DNA from: DASXBJ01 sp036491755
GTDB taxonomy: Bacteria; Chloroflexota; Dormibacteria; Dormibacterales; Dormibacteraceae
Reading direction: 5' to 3'
Length of the DNA: 64,000 nt
NCBI GenBank assembly: GCA_036491755.1
Contig: DASXBJ010000031.1
Coordinates: forward strand, 32,902 to 96,901
Every line of letters begins with the position of its first letter. Position 1 is the stretch's first letter. This document shows, piece by piece, positions 1 to 8,453 of this stretch. Both the position numbers and the translations under genes were made by a program. The notes under the pieces were generated by a model. That model was not told the origin of the DNA. It saw only the letters and a list, made by a program, of their open reading frames with translations, and made no database searches.

Positions 1-1
1 C

Positions 2-256
2 TTGAAGCTGGGCGGCTGGAAAGTGTTCTACCTGCCGTCGGCGACAGCGACCCATCACGTGCCGCAGATCAGCGTGGAGGAGAGCAGGCGGCGGCAGTAC
101 GAGCGCCATCGCGCCATGTGGACCTACCACTACAAGCATCACTCCGAGGACGTCTCCGCCTTCGGCAACGGATTGGTGTGGGCGCAGATCTGGGGTCGCT
201 ACGCCGCCGAACGACTGAGGGACACCATCAAGAAGCCCAACCGTCAACCTGGTTAA
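2..256 (+). CDS. Glycosyltransferase family 2, C-terminal fragment
   Basis: Only the last 84 residues are in the window; the reading frame is open from the first bases, so the gene starts upstream. The visible part contains GWKVFYLPSATATHH, which resembles the end of the GT-A fold in family 2 glycosyltransferases (GW-x-V-x-x-x-P-x-A-x-x-x-H), followed by an Arg/His-rich stretch with a membrane-proximal look (RHRAMWTYHYKHH). Such enzymes transfer sugars to lipid or polysaccharide acceptors at the membrane. The stop codon lies 2 bases before the GTG of htpX, so the two genes are probably co-transcribed. Substrate cannot be inferred from this fragment. Confidence 0.6.
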   Translation: MKLGGWKVFYLPSATATHHVPQISVEESRRRQYERHRAMWTYHYKHHSEDVSAFGNGLVWAQIWGRYAAERLRDTIKKPNRQPG

Positions 257-258
257 CC

Positions 259-1158
259 GTGTACCACCAGATCGCGCGCAACAAGCGCAAGAGCGTGTTC
301 ATCATCATCGGCTTTCTCGCCATCTGGGTGCTCGCCGGACTGCTCATCGGGTATCTCGGATACGGCTCCGGCGGAGCCATCGCGGGCGCCGTCCTCCTCC
401 TGCTCCTCGGCATCGGCGCGGCGTTGTTCTCGTACTATTTCGGCGCTTCGACGGTTCTGGCGGCGGCGGGCGCGCGGGAAGCGGACCCGGGCCAGTTTCA
501 GCCGCTCTACAACATCGTCCAGACGCTTGCCATCGGCGACGGTGTTCCCATGCCGAAGGTCTATGTCATCGATGACCCCAGTCCGAACGCGTTCGCGACG
601 GGCCGCGACCCCAACCACGCGGCGGTGACCGTCACAACGGGACTCCTGCAGATGATGAACCGCGAGGAGCTCGAGGGCGTCCTCGCCCACGAGATGAGCC
701 ACATCAAGAATTTCGACGTGCGGCTTCTGCTCGTGGTCACGACGATGATCGGGCTCGCCGCGCTCATCGCGAGCATGTACTGGAATGGCGCATGGCGGAT
801 TCGCAGCCGCGACGAACGAGCGGTGCTGGTCGTCTTCGCAATCGGGATCATCTTCACGGTCATCGCTTTCCTGGTCGGACCCCTGATGCAGCTCGCCCTG
901 TCCCGCCAGCGCGAATCTCTAGCCGACGTCAGCGGGGTGGAGCTCACTCGCAATCCCGTGGGCCTGATCAGCGCGTTGAAGAAGATCGCCCAGAACGACA
1001 AGCCGCCCGAGAAGTTCAACCATGCCGTGGCGGCGATGATGATCGACAATCCGACGGAGCATCACGGCAGCTTTTTCAACCACCTGTTCGACACGCACCC
1101 GCCGATCGAGGAACGGATCGCGGCCCTCGAGAAGATCGCCAGCGTCCAGCAAACCTGA
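259..1158 (+). CDS. htpX: HtpX-like M48 zinc metalloprotease
   Basis: A 299-residue membrane protease of the HtpX family, which degrades misfolded membrane proteins. GTG at 259 is chosen because it directly follows the upstream stop and gives the normal family length; a longer reading from 118 overlaps the glycosyltransferase. Two hydrophobic segments lie at about residues 13-35 and 38-60, then the zinc motif H144-E-M-S-H148, two more hydrophobic segments (about 155-175 and 190-215), and the third ligand E219 in RQRESLAD. All catalytic elements are present. Length and architecture match soluble-domain-in-cytoplasm HtpX proteins. Confidence 0.93.
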   Translation: MYHQIARNKRKSVFIIIGFLAIWVLAGLLIGYLGYGSGGAIAGAVLLLLLGIGAALFSYYFGASTVLAAAGAREADPGQFQPLYNIVQTLAIGDGVPMPKVYVIDDPSPNAFATGRDPNHAAVTVTTGLLQMMNREELEGVLAHEMSHIKNFDVRLLLVVTTMIGLAALIASMYWNGAWRIRSRDERAVLVVFAIGIIFTVIAFLVGPLMQLALSRQRESLADVSGVELTRNPVGLISALKKIAQNDKPPEKFNHAVAAMMIDNPTEHHGSFFNHLFDTHPPIEERIAALEKIASVQQT

Positions 1159-1176
1159 CGTCCTAGGAGCTCGGTG

Positions 1177-4100
1177 ATGCTCGATCGGAGACAGCCTTCG
1201 TACTTGCGGCAGGAGGCCATGTCCCCCTTGCTGGCCAAGCTGCTCCACGTGAGGCGCACGGAGCTCAACCGCACGCTGCAGGTGGCCGGCTTCGCGATCG
1301 TCCTCGGTTGGGCGATGTACACAGCGTTCAGCGCGGCCCAGTCGATCTTCCTCAACAAGGCGGGGCCACAGGCCTACCCGCTCTTCTTCATCATCCTGGC
1401 GGTCGCGGTCTGGCCGATGGTCGTGCTCCAGGGCGCGGTGACGCGGCGCTTCGGCGTGGGTCGGGCGTTCCGCATCACCCTGGTCGCGAATGCGGTCGCC
1501 GCGGTGGGGGTCTACATCGCTTACGCCTTGCACGAGGACGCGACCGTCGCCTTCGCCGCCTACGTCGTGTATTCAGTCGCGTTCGAGCTCGTGATGCTGC
1601 ACTTCTGGAGCTTCGTGGGCCAGCACTTCAACCTGCTGGAGGGCAAGCGAGTCTTCCCGGTCATCGCGGCCGGGTCGAGCATCGGCTACATCCTGGCCGG
1701 CCTCACGACGACGCTGGTCGCCGTCTACGCCACCGAGCCGCTGATCTTCGTTTGGTCGTTCGGCTCGGCTGTGAGCGCGATGATGTCGGTCGGGCTCGAG
1801 CGCACTCTATTCCGGCCGGCATTCGTCGACGAGGTCGACGAGTTCCTCGCCGACCACGTCGCGGAGCGGAACCGCCACGGGGTCGTCGCGGTCCTGAAGG
1901 GAGCGCTCAGCTACGCCACTCGGAACCGGCTGGTCCTCGCGCTGCTCCTGCTGGCGCTGGTCACGCAGGTGGCGAGCCGTGTCGGCGATTACCTGGTCGC
2001 GGTCATCTTCGTCGGGGCGACTCACAACAACCTCCAGGCGCTCACCATCCTGATTGGCAACGCCTGGCTCGCGAGCTATGTCGTGCAGCTGGTGGTGAGC
2101 CTCTTCGTCACGCCCTGGGTCCTCGACAAGCTGGGCGTGAAGAACGCGATCACGCTCCTTCCAGTGTTCACCTTGATCGGGTTCGCCGCGGTCGCGATCA
2201 ACCCGATGCTCGCCACCGCCCTCGTGCTGTTCATCGTTCGCAACGGCCTGCAGACGGGGTTGGACGATCCCGCCCAGACCGTCCTCGGAGCGGCGCTGCC
2301 CGCCCAGGTCGGGCCGAGGTTGAAGCTCCTGCTCGAGAACGCTGTGCTTCCCGGCTCGGCCGTGGTGAGCGGTCTGCTCCTCCTGCTGGCGCAGCGCGCC
2401 ATCATCGCCAGCGTCGAGGTTCTGGCGTTGCTAGGACTGGTCGTCGCGATCCTTTTCATCGTCGCCGCGATCCGGGTTCGCGGCCTCTATGTCGATGCGA
2501 TCTACCAGCGGCTCCGCACGCACGCCCTGAGCCTGGCTGACTTCACCCAGGCGCTCGGGCGCCCGAACACGCTGCAGATCGCCGAGCTTCAGGGCTATAT
2601 CCGCGGCGCGGACGACAAGGCGCGGCAGTTTGCGGCTGCCGCTCTCGGCAAGGCGTCGCCTGACACGTTCACCGCCATGCTCCCCGAGCTGCTGGCCTCG
2701 CCCGACCCGGTCGTGCGCCGGCTCGCCTACCAGCTCGCCCCGCCGGATCGGGTGTCGGCCGAGCAGCTGGACGCGGCCCGGCTGGACCCGGACGGCTGGG
2801 TGCGGGCCGCCGCGGTGGTCGCGGGGTTGCTGAGCAAGGAGCGCTGGGGGCCGGCCGATGACGTGATGCGCGACCTGCGGCACTCCGACGACGCGGAGCA
2901 GCGGTCCGCTGCGGTCTGGGCGGCCGCGCTCATCGGCGCCCCGGACGCCATTCGCGAGGCGCTGGGCGACCCATCGCCCAGGGTCCGCATGGAGGCGCTG
3001 CGCAGCTTCGCCAAGCTCAAGGGCGAGGTCGCCGGGATCGCGGAGGCCCTCATCGCGCGACTTCGCGACGCGGACGTTGAGGTGAGGCGGGAGGCCCTCC
3101 GCCAGGCGCTGCGCTGGACGCCTTCGCCGGAGCATGCGCAGGTTTACGCCGAGGCGCTCGCCGACGGGCTTGCGAGCGGCGACCGAGACGTGCGGCGACT
3201 GGCCGCCGAGGCCATGGCTGCGCAGTCACCGGACGCGCTGCTGCTGACGCTGCCGCTCCTCATCGCGCGCGATGAGACGTCGGTCGCCACCGTTGAGGCC
3301 CTGGTCCGAAGCGGGCGGCCAGAGCTTTTTCGACGGGCGCGCGCCCATCTAGAAGAGCAGCTCGCGGGCGCCGTTGCGCTGGCACGGCTGTCAGCTCGAG
3401 TCGGCGGCGCGGTGCGGCGGATGGATGGTGACGAGGCGGCCGGCTATGCCCTGTTGCGAATCGGGCTCGACGATCACGTGAGCAACGCGGTCGACTCCGG
3501 GCTGGCCGCGATGCGCGCCCTGCACGGTAAGCGGGGCTTTGCAACGGTCGAGCGAGGGCTTCACTCGGATCTGTCGAGCACGCGGGTGGAGGCGCTGGAA
3601 ACATTGATAAACTTCGGCCCGGGCTGGCTTGCCGGACCGCTTGCGCAGCTCCTCGAGCCAGAGTCGTTCGACCCTGTCGTGGCGCGTGCTCTGTCGCGTG
3701 CCGAGCTCGAGTCGCTGGCAAATCACCCCGACAAATGGGTCCGAGAGACGGCGCAGGCCGCGTCGAACGGACTCGATGAACACATGAAAGAACTCATCGC
3801 GCTGAAGCGGGTGCCTCTCTTCAGCACGCTTACCCTGGAGCAGCTGGCGAGCATCGACCGCCTGATGGTGACGCGGCGCTACGCCAAAGGCGAGCCCATC
3901 TTCCGCAAGGGCGACGTCGGGGCCGAGCTCTACGTGGTGATCGAGGGCGAGATCCGCATCCACCTCGACCACGACGGCCACCAGGTGACGCTGGCGACGC
4001 TCGGGATCGGCAAGGTGGTCGGGGAGATGTCGGTCTTCGACGAGCAGCCGAGGTCCGCCGCCGCCCAGGCGAACGCCGATACGACCGTGCGGGTGCTCCG

Positions 4101-4263
4101 CCGTGACCGGATGCAGGCCATCGTCCACGAACACCCTGAGGTTCTGCTCGAGTTCGTCAAGAACCTCAGCCAGCGGCTGCGCGCGATGGATGAGAAGCTG
4201 GAGATCGCAGCGCCCCACGCCGAGACCAGGCCTGAGGAGGCCGCCGGCGCGGCCATGGAATAG
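1177..4263 (+). CDS. Npt1/Npt2-like (ATP/ADP translocase-type) MFS transporter fused to HEAT repeats and a cyclic-nucleotide-binding domain
   Basis: About 1028 residues in three parts. Residues 20-435 are a polytopic membrane domain with about ten to twelve hydrophobic helices, resembling nucleotide/ADP-ATP translocase-like MFS proteins. Residues 460-860 are Ala/Leu/Arg-rich helical repeats typical of HEAT repeats (for example DPSPRVRMEALRSFAKLKG). Residues 870-1000 form a cyclic-nucleotide-binding fold with the phosphate-binding cassette GEMSVFDEQPRSAA, whose Glu and Arg are the usual cNMP contacts. ATG 1177 is favoured over the adjacent GTG 1174 because AGGAG at 1165-1169 is better spaced. 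The likely job is nucleotide-regulated transport or signalling at the membrane; substrate unknown. No partner gene is coupled to it. Confidence 0.8.
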   Translation: MLDRRQPSYLRQEAMSPLLAKLLHVRRTELNRTLQVAGFAIVLGWAMYTAFSAAQSIFLNKAGPQAYPLFFIILAVAVWPMVVLQGAVTRRFGVGRAFRITLVANAVAAVGVYIAYALHEDATVAFAAYVVYSVAFELVMLHFWSFVGQHFNLLEGKRVFPVIAAGSSIGYILAGLTTTLVAVYATEPLIFVWSFGSAVSAMMSVGLERTLFRPAFVDEVDEFLADHVAERNRHGVVAVLKGALSYATRNRLVLALLLLALVTQVASRVGDYLVAVIFVGATHNNLQALTILIGNAWLASYVVQLVVSLFVTPWVLDKLGVKNAITLLPVFTLIGFAAVAINPMLATALVLFIVRNGLQTGLDDPAQTVLGAALPAQVGPRLKLLLENAVLPGSAVVSGLLLLLAQRAIIASVEVLALLGLVVAILFIVAAIRVRGLYVDAIYQRLRTHALSLADFTQALGRPNTLQIAELQGYIRGADDKARQFAAAALGKASPDTFTAMLPELLASPDPVVRRLAYQLAPPDRVSAEQLDAARLDPDGWVRAAAVVAGLLSKERWGPADDVMRDLRHSDDAEQRSAAVWAAALIGAPDAIREALGDPSPRVRMEALRSFAKLKGEVAGIAEALIARLRDADVEVRREALRQALRWTPSPEHAQVYAEALADGLASGDRDVRRLAAEAMAAQSPDALLLTLPLLIARDETSVATVEALVRSGRPELFRRARAHLEEQLAGAVALARLSARVGGAVRRMDGDEAAGYALLRIGLDDHVSNAVDSGLAAMRALHGKRGFATVERGLHSDLSSTRVEALETLINFGPGWLAGPLAQLLEPESFDPVVARALSRAELESLANHPDKWVRETAQAASNGLDEHMKELIALKRVPLFSTLTLEQLASIDRLMVTRRYAKGEPIFRKGDVGAELYVVIEGEIRIHLDHDGHQVTLATLGIGKVVGEMSVFDEQPRSAAAQANADTTVRVLRRDRMQAIVHEHPEVLLEFVKNLSQRLRAMDEKLEIAAPHAETRPEEAAGAAME

Positions 4264-4309
4264 CCTTCTCTCTATCCTCTCGGAGAGAGCGTCATGCTCG
4301 GCAGACCGG

Positions 4310-4510
4310 CTATTCGCCGGTTTCGGGCTCGGCCCTGACCTCGATCTTCTTGCGCGCTGCTTCGAGCCGCTCGGTGCAGACCTTCAGGTAGACCCGTGCC
4401 TCGTCCACGGCCTGCAGGGCGGCCTCGAGCGAAAGTTCGCCGTCCTCCAGCAGCTTCAGCTTCTCGTCCAGCTTCTCGAGTGCCAGTTCGTAGGTGAGGT
4501 CCTGGCTCAT
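4310..4510 (-). CDS. xseB: Exodeoxyribonuclease VII small subunit
   Basis: A 66-residue XseB, normal length, with the helical pattern LTYELALEKLDEKLKLLEDGELSLEAAL typical shortened here to its key positions: an amphipathic helix, the conserved G-x-L-x-L-E turn and a second helix. It binds the extended helical region of XseA to form the enzyme that degrades single-stranded DNA to oligonucleotides. Its start overlaps the xseA stop by 4 bases, indicating coupled translation. Confidence 0.92.
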   Translation of the reverse strand: MSQDLTYELALEKLDEKLKLLEDGELSLEAALQAVDEARVYLKVCTERLEAARKKIEVRAEPETGE

Positions 4511-5856
4511 GGCTCAATCTCCTCGACGCGCGCGCCCAGGCGGCCGGCGCCCAGCCGGATCCGCAGCTTGCGACCGTTCGAGGTGCTCGTGGCGGCTCGG
4601 AGCACGGCGCCGGATTCGGCGTCCTGCGTGATGCTGTAGCCGCGCGACAGCACCGCGTCGGGGCTCAGGGCGACCAGGCGCTGCCGGCGATGGTCCAGGC
4701 CGCGCGTGGCCGCGGCGAAGCGCTCCGCGAGAGCCCGCTCGAGCCGGTCCACCGCGCGGCGCGAGGCAAGCGAGTTGCGGCTGCGGGTCAAACGGGCTTG
4801 GGCCGCCCCGCCCAGGCGCCTCGCGCGCTCTCGCAGCGCCTCTTCGCGCCGTGCCACCTGGGCCATGGGGCTCAACCGGCCCAGCGCCTGCCCGGCTCGC
4901 ATCAGCCGATCGCTGCGCTGGCGCACCAGGGCCGGCAGAATCTGCAGCATTCGCTGCCTCTTGACGGCCAGCCGCTCGTGCTCCCGCGCCAGGCGCTGGG
5001 CGATCTCGCGATCCATCCGGCGTCCGCGCTCTCGCAGCTGCGCGACCAGGTCGGACTTTTTGGGCACGACGCGGGCTCCCGCCTCGGTTGGCGTGCGGCA
5101 CTCGGCGTCGCCGACCAGGTCCGCGACCGTGCGGTCCGATGTGTGCCCGAGGGCGGTCACCACGGGCAGTCGCGACTCGAGGATGGCCCGCGCGACAAGC
5201 TCGGTGTTGAATGCGTACAGCTCCTCGAAGCTGCCGCCGCCACGCGCCAGCACTATCACGTCGGCCAGGTTGTCCTGGTTGCAGCGCCTGAGGGCGCGCG
5301 CCACGCTCATCGGCGCCGCGGCGCCCTGAACCTGCACGGGATAGACGACCACGCCCATGTTCGGATATCGCTCCCAGATCGTCTCCTGCAGGTCGTGGAT
5401 CACCGCGCCGGTCGGCGACGTGAGCAGGGCCACCGCTCGCGGGAGGAATGGCAGAGCTCGCTTGCGCGCCGGAGCGAATGCGCCTTCGGCTTCGAGGCGG
5501 CGCTTCAAGTCTTCGAGACGCGCGCGCAGCTTGCCGACGTCGTCGAACTCGACCTGGTCGACAATGAACCGGATCGTTCCGTATTGCGTCCAGAAGTCCA
5601 CGCGCCCGCGGAAGATGAAGACCTGGCCGTCCTCGGGCAGCGACGTCACCCGCCGCGCATCGTCCGCATAGATGAAGGCGTTGATCAGGCTCTGCCCGTC
5701 GCGGATGGCAAAGCTGTAGTGGCCCCTGGAGCCCTGCTTCATGCCGCTCACCTCGCCTTTGACGAGCAGGGCGGTCAGCGGGCGCAGCTCGCGCCGGATC
5801 TCGCTCGCGAGCTCCGTGACGGTGAACGGCCGCTGGGCTTCCTCAGGTCGCTGCAA
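4507..5856 (-). CDS. xseA: Exodeoxyribonuclease VII large subunit
   Basis: A 449-residue XseA. Residues 8-110 form the OB-fold nucleic-acid-binding domain (FTVTELASEIRR start, LVKGEVSG, GHYSFAIRD). The catalytic domain follows (about 120-300) with TSPTGAVIHDL, the glycine-rich VLARGGGSFEEL and the TALGHTSD motif, and then a long charged helical region that would hold the small subunit. It makes the single-strand-specific exonuclease with XseB. It lies 8 bases after moaA on the same strand, so moaA-xseA-xseB is probably one transcript. Confidence 0.94.
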   Translation of the reverse strand: MQRPEEAQRPFTVTELASEIRRELRPLTALLVKGEVSGMKQGSRGHYSFAIRDGQSLINAFIYADDARRVTSLPEDGQVFIFRGRVDFWTQYGTIRFIVDQVEFDDVGKLRARLEDLKRRLEAEGAFAPARKRALPFLPRAVALLTSPTGAVIHDLQETIWERYPNMGVVVYPVQVQGAAAPMSVARALRRCNQDNLADVIVLARGGGSFEELYAFNTELVARAILESRLPVVTALGHTSDRTVADLVGDAECRTPTEAGARVVPKKSDLVAQLRERGRRMDREIAQRLAREHERLAVKRQRMLQILPALVRQRSDRLMRAGQALGRLSPMAQVARREEALRERARRLGGAAQARLTRSRNSLASRRAVDRLERALAERFAAATRGLDHRRQRLVALSPDAVLSRGYSITQDAESGAVLRAATSTSNGRKLRIRLGAGRLGARVEEIEP

Positions 5857-5864
5857 TCAGAGGC

Positions 5865-6863
5865 TCAGCCGCCGATCTGGGACATCGACTTGGCCGGCTT
5901 GATGAAGCCCGGCTGGTTGATGAGGTGACCCTCCTCCTTGCGCCAGACCGCGGTCTCGATGGCCCTGCCGAGATGCTCGTCTGACACGCCAGATCGCATC
6001 AGGTCCCGCAGCGGAGTCTCGGTCAGCGAGAAGAGGCAGGTGCGCAGGCCGCCTTCGGCCGTGAGCCTGATGCGGTTGCATGATGTGCAGAACGCCTGGC
6101 TGACCGACGAGATGAAGCCGATCCCGCCCGGCGCTCCGTCGGCGAACTTGAACTTGGTCGCAGGCCCCGGCCGGGGATCGTTCACGGCGACCAGGGGGAA
6201 CAGATCCTCGATCTGCTCCTGGATGCGCAGGCTCGGCACGACCTGCTCGTTGGTCCAGATGTTGTCCCCATCGAGGGGCATGAACTCGATGAAGCGCACC
6301 TCGTAGCCCTTCTCTCGCGCGAGCCTCGCGAAGTCGACGACCTCATCGTCGTTGCGTCCTTTCATGACGACCATGTTCAGCTTGATCGGCCACAACCCCG
6401 CCTCGCGCGCGGCCTCGATGCCGTCCATCGTCCGCTTGAACTGGTCGCTCCGCGCGATCTCGTGGAAGCGCTCCATGTTCAACGTGTCGAGCGAGATGTT
6501 GATGCGCTTCAAACCCGCCTTCTGGAGCGCTTCGGCCTTGTCGCGCAGGAGCACGCCGTTGGTGGTCATGGTGATATCGAGCGTCGGGTCGATCGCGTTG
6601 ATCATCCCGATCAGCTCCTCGACCTTGATCCGCACGAGAGGCTCGCCGCCGGTGATGCGGATGGTGCGCACGCCGTAGCGCTCGACGAAGATGCGCGCCA
6701 GGCGCGAGATCTCCTCGAATCGCAAGATGTCGTCGCGCTTCAGCCATTTCAAGCCCTCGGCCGGCATGCAGTAGATGCAGCGGAAGTTGCAGCGGTCTGT
6801 GATCGAGATCCGGAGGTCATCCGCAACTCTGCCCAGGGAGTCGCGGAGCGTTAAGGAACCCAT
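5865..6863 (-). CDS. moaA: GTP 3',8-cyclase (molybdenum cofactor biosynthesis protein A)
   Basis: A 332-residue radical SAM enzyme that makes 3',8-cyclo-GTP, the first step of molybdopterin synthesis. The N-terminal [4Fe-4S] cluster is bound by C25, C29 and C32 (CNFRCIYC); the C-terminal cluster by C259, C262 and C276 (C-x2-C-x13-C); the chain ends in the catalytic Gly-Gly tail. All functional residues are present. Its product is needed by the molybdenum hydroxylase encoded at 14.8-17.2 kb. The ATG lies 7 bases from a TATCAT -10-like box, so the mRNA may be leaderless. Confidence 0.96.
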   Translation of the reverse strand: MGSLTLRDSLGRVADDLRISITDRCNFRCIYCMPAEGLKWLKRDDILRFEEISRLARIFVERYGVRTIRITGGEPLVRIKVEELIGMINAIDPTLDITMTTNGVLLRDKAEALQKAGLKRINISLDTLNMERFHEIARSDQFKRTMDGIEAAREAGLWPIKLNMVVMKGRNDDEVVDFARLAREKGYEVRFIEFMPLDGDNIWTNEQVVPSLRIQEQIEDLFPLVAVNDPRPGPATKFKFADGAPGGIGFISSVSQAFCTSCNRIRLTAEGGLRTCLFSLTETPLRDLMRSGVSDEHLGRAIETAVWRKEEGHLINQPGFIKPAKSMSQIGG

Positions 6864-6869
6864 ATGGCC

Positions 6870-6876
6870 GATGATA
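6870..6876. promoter_or_regulatory. Overlapping divergent -10 boxes for moaA and the PaaF-like gene
   Basis: The heptamer GATGATA gives TATCAT on the minus strand, exactly 7 nt before the moaA ATG, and GATGAT on the plus strand, exactly 7 nt before the ATG at 6883. Both match TA/GA-N3-T -10 spacing for leaderless transcripts. The intergenic space is only 19 bases, so both -35 regions would lie inside the opposite gene. Inferred from sequence only. Confidence 0.45.
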
Positions 6877-6882
6877 GCCGCG

Positions 6883-7656
6883 ATGGCTTACGAGCACATC
6901 CAGCTCGAAATCGAAGCTCCCGTGGCCACGCTGACGCTCAACCGGCCGAAGGTCTTGAACGCGCTCAGCCCCGACCTCATCAAAGAGGTCAACATCGCCC
7001 TGGGGGAGCTCGACGCTGACGAAACCGTCCGCGCGGTGGTGCTAACCGGCGGCTCCCGCGTCTTCGCCGCCGGGGCCGACATCGCCGACATGGCAGACCG
7101 CAGTGCGGTCGAGCAGCTGCGTCGCGATCAGACCGGCCGGTGGGCGGGAATCGCCGCCTTCAGCAAGCCGCTGATCGCGGCGGTCAACGGCTATGCGCTG
7201 GGAGGCGGCTGCGAGCTGGCCCTCATGTGCGACCTGATCATCGCCGGCGATACAGCGCGGTTCGGCCAGCCCGAGATCAACCTGGGCATCATCCCCGGCG
7301 CCGGCGGGACCCAGCGCTGGCCGCGCACCGTGGGCAAGTACGTCGCGATGGAGGCGATGCTCATGGGCGCCCCCATCCCGGCGCAACGCGCGTACGAGCT
7401 CGGGCTCGTGAACAGGGTCGTCCCGGCCGAGATGACCGTGCAGATCGCCAGGCGGCTGGCCCGGCAGCTGGCGGAGAAACCTCCACTCGCGCTGCGCATG
7501 GCCAAGGAATCGGTGCTCAGAGCGTTCGAGTCACCGCTGTCGGAAGGACTCTCCGCGGAGCGCAAGAACTTCTACTTCCTGTTCTCGACGGAGGACCAGA
7601 AGGAAGGCATGCACGCATTCCTCGAGAAGCGAAAGGGCGTGTTCAAAGGACGGTGA
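6883..7656 (+). CDS. Enoyl-CoA hydratase, PaaF-like
   Basis: A 257-residue crotonase-family hydratase. ATG 6883 is chosen because MAYEHIQLEIE starts the crotonase fold and upstream codons overlap moaA. The oxyanion-hole region GYALGGGCEL and both catalytic glutamates, E111 and E131 (in GQPEINLG), are present, so it should hydrate 2-enoyl-CoA to 3-hydroxyacyl-CoA. From memory its sequence resembles PaaF (2,3-dehydroadipyl-CoA hydratase) closely around the ends (ATEDQKEG-like, FLEKRKGVFKGR). It is followed after 2 bases by a PaaG-like gene and then a PaaJ/PcaF-like thiolase. Confidence 0.85.
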   Translation: MAYEHIQLEIEAPVATLTLNRPKVLNALSPDLIKEVNIALGELDADETVRAVVLTGGSRVFAAGADIADMADRSAVEQLRRDQTGRWAGIAAFSKPLIAAVNGYALGGGCELALMCDLIIAGDTARFGQPEINLGIIPGAGGTQRWPRTVGKYVAMEAMLMGAPIPAQRAYELGLVNRVVPAEMTVQIARRLARQLAEKPPLALRMAKESVLRAFESPLSEGLSAERKNFYFLFSTEDQKEGMHAFLEKRKGVFKGR

Positions 7657-7658
7657 AT

Positions 7659-8453
7659 ATGGCGACTGGGGTCGAGCAGCACGTCAAATTGGATGTCGAG
7701 GGCGGGGTCGGCTGGATCCGCCTCGACCGGCCCGAGAAGATGAATGCGATCGGCGCCCTGACGCGCCACCAGCTCGGCGAGGCGATCAAGCAGGCCGAGC
7801 GCGACGAGGCGGTCCGCGTCGTCGTCCTCACGGGCTCTGGGCGGGCCTTCTGCTCTGGCGCCGACGTCACCGAGATGGTGGGCGAGGGGGGCATGCGGAC
7901 ACCGGAGGACGTCGGCAACGTCCTGCGCACCGAGTACATGCCGATGCTCACCCGCCTGCGCACGATGCCCAAGCCGGTGATCGCCGCGCTGAACGGCCCG
8001 GCCGTCGGCATCGGTGCGAGCTATGCGCTGGCCTGCGACATGCGGATTGGCGTTCCGGAGGCATACATTCTCGAAGCGTTCGTCAACATCGGCCTGGCGC
8101 CTGACGGGGGCGTGAGCTGGCTCCTTCCGCGATTGGCCGGTACGGGCGTCGCCTACGAGATGTTCTTCACGGGCAAGCCCCTGCAGGCTGTGGACGCTCA
8201 CCGTCTCGGCGTCATCAACAGGCTGGTCCCCGCGGAGCGCCTCGAGGCGGAGGTTCGCGAGCTGGCGAACCAGCTGGCCGCGCAGCCGAGACAGGCGATG
8301 GCTGCGGCCAAGCGCGCCGTCAACCACGCGCTCGAATCGAGCTACGAAGAGGCGCTTGAGTTCGAGTCATACCTGCAGGAGTCCCAGGCCGCCAGCCGGG
8401 AGTTCGCGGACGGCGTGCAGGCATTTCTCGCCAGGCGGAACACGAAGAAGTAG
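7659..8453 (+). CDS. Enoyl-CoA hydratase/isomerase, PaaG-like
   Basis: A 264-residue crotonase-family protein. Unlike its neighbour it lacks the first catalytic glutamate: the position reads GIGASYALACD (Ala/Ser instead of Glu), and instead carries D149 in GLAPDGG, matching the acidic residue used by PaaG-type isomerases (LIPDCGG in that family). It is therefore more likely an isomerase (ring-opened oxepin/enoyl-CoA or delta3-delta2) than a hydratase. The ATG follows the upstream stop by 2 bases and its TAG overlaps the thiolase GTG, so the three genes are translationally coupled. Confidence 0.82.
   Translation: MATGVEQHVKLDVEGGVGWIRLDRPEKMNAIGALTRHQLGEAIKQAERDEAVRVVVLTGSGRAFCSGADVTEMVGEGGMRTPEDVGNVLRTEYMPMLTRLRTMPKPVIAALNGPAVGIGASYALACDMRIGVPEAYILEAFVNIGLAPDGGVSWLLPRLAGTGVAYEMFFTGKPLQAVDAHRLGVINRLVPAERLEAEVRELANQLAAQPRQAMAAAKRAVNHALESSYEEALEFESYLQESQAASREFADGVQAFLARRNTKK

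Noticed and set aside
4305..4321. ACCGGC-tattc-GCCGGT hairpin as terminator
   Set aside because: It overlaps the end of xseB and has a 6-bp stem without a T-run; too weak to call.
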